Source of the DNA: a virus
Virus record (IMG/VR): IMGVR_UViG_3300007754_000876
Span: 1 to 52,365 of that record
Length of the DNA: 52,365 nt
Strand: one strand, 5' to 3'
Shown: piece after piece, positions 51,754 to 52,365 of the stretch
Position numbering within the stretch: position 1 is the stretch's first letter
Layout: every line of letters begins with the position of its first letter
Notes under the pieces: model-generated
The model's input: only the letters and a program-made list of their open reading frames with translations
The model's database searches: none
Told to the model about the DNA's origin: nothing
Translations under genes and position numbers: made by a program

Positions 51754-52365
51754 TGTTTAGAGGGAAGAAAACACCGTTTATTCCAGACCTTTCGCGTTTT
51801 ATTTCGTCGGAAGGTGCACACGGTAAGAGGTGGGATCTGTCCAGCAGCTGTCTAGCGCACTATCGCTTTAACGAGTATGTTGATGGCGGTGACGACTCCG
51901 CCGCGATAATTCCCGACAGGTCGGGGAAACAGGGCGGGATGAATGTTGTGACGGGGAGCATTACATTGGGCAGTATGCTTCCAGCCCTTCCTCCAGAACT
52001 TTCTCTCGATCGGGAGATGTTCACTGACAACAGGGGGGATCCATCTACCGTATACTCGGCTGAATTGATTCCCGGTACAGATCGACGAGCCATCCGTCCG
52101 TATCCGAAACGCACGTTTGATTTTTCTACTCGAGGCGGCCGGTTTCTTCTTCAGGAAGGTTTACAAGGTATAGATCCAGTAAGTACCAAGGGGTGTACAT
52201 TCGTTTTTCGTTTTAAATTCGCAAAATCCTCCACCAGTACCTTTAACGAGCTGATTTTCTCTATATCTCAATTGAACACCACACAAGTGTCTTTTTCTGT
52301 TACTAGCACTTCTGGGGTTCCCACAATCGAATTACGAGTTTTTACCAACCAGTCCGAAACTGCTG
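51753..52365 (+). CDS. LamG-like virion protein (3' end missing)
   Basis: ATG 51753 overlaps the preceding TAA, and the frame is open to the window end (about 204 residues). RFISSEGAHGKRWDLSSSCL and AHYRFNEYVDGG followed by IPDRSGKQGGM resemble the start of the LamG-like domains in the two upstream genes, and GCTFVFRFKFAKSSTSTFNE fits a domain core strand. It is the third consecutive LamG-type protein. The rest lies outside the window. Confidence 0.65.
   Translation, partial: MFRGKKTPFIPDLSRFISSEGAHGKRWDLSSSCLAHYRFNEYVDGGDDSAAIIPDRSGKQGGMNVVTGSITLGSMLPALPPELSLDREMFTDNRGDPSTVYSAELIPGTDRRAIRPYPKRTFDFSTRGGRFLLQEGLQGIDPVSTKGCTFVFRFKFAKSSTSTFNELIFSISQLNTTQVSFSVTSTSGVPTIELRVFTNQSETA

Overview
The window is a stretch of a tailed-phage genome, almost certainly a marine myovirus of the T4-like supergroup. 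Forty-eight coding sequences, two of them cut by the window edges, all lie on the + strand with almost no space between them; the largest gap is 180 bases. The phage assignment rests on a T4 gp55-type late sigma factor (37.7 kb), a gp25-type baseplate wedge protein (41.6 kb), a gp6-type baseplate wedge protein (42.1 kb), long Gly/Ser/Thr-rich tail-fibre proteins (0-6.7 kb) and large LamG-containing virion proteins (45.5 kb to the end). I saw no tRNA, rRNA, integrase, transposase, CRISPR array or attachment site. The host cannot be named from the sequence. The ADP-heptose genes fit a Gram-negative host.

Layout: (1) 1-6713, two tail-fibre-like structural genes, the second 1,811 codons with a C1q/TNF-like C-terminus. 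(2) 6894-34004, a continuous sugar island of about 27 kb and 32 genes: glycosyltransferases of several folds (GT-B/GT4-like fused to GT2, GT2, GT7C-like, GT11 fucosyltransferase, GT9-like), methyltransferases (one a tandem fusion, one FkbM-like), two sulfotransferases, a CapK-like adenylate-forming enzyme, a PLP aminotransferase, a UDP-sugar dehydrogenase, an almost complete ADP-L-glycero-D-manno-heptose route (HldE kinase-like, HldE adenylyltransferase-like and HldD-like, plus a split transketolase that could make sedoheptulose-7-phosphate), and the two-step GDP-L-fucose route (Gmd and Fcl). (3) 34046-38791, a Cas4/RecB-like nuclease, two GT4 glycosyltransferases, a one-helix membrane protein, the gp55-like sigma factor and a small helical protein. 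(4) 38791-52365, the baseplate/tail module: an OB-fold-like spike protein, an unknown Ala-rich protein, gp25, gp6, a DNRLRE-like protein, and three consecutive LamG-type proteins.

How the genes work together (inference): the island can make at least two activated sugars, ADP-heptose and GDP-fucose, and carries transferases of matching families (GT9-like and GT11) plus decorating enzymes. It encodes no flippase, polymerase, membrane-bound initiating transferase or other membrane protein that I can see. That argues against a lipid-linked, exported polysaccharide. It is more consistent with cytosolic glycosylation of phage proteins, for which the neighbouring giant tail fibre is the obvious candidate acceptor, or with trimming and redecorating host surface glycans. 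The island is visibly more AT-rich than the flanking structural genes, suggesting separate acquisition.
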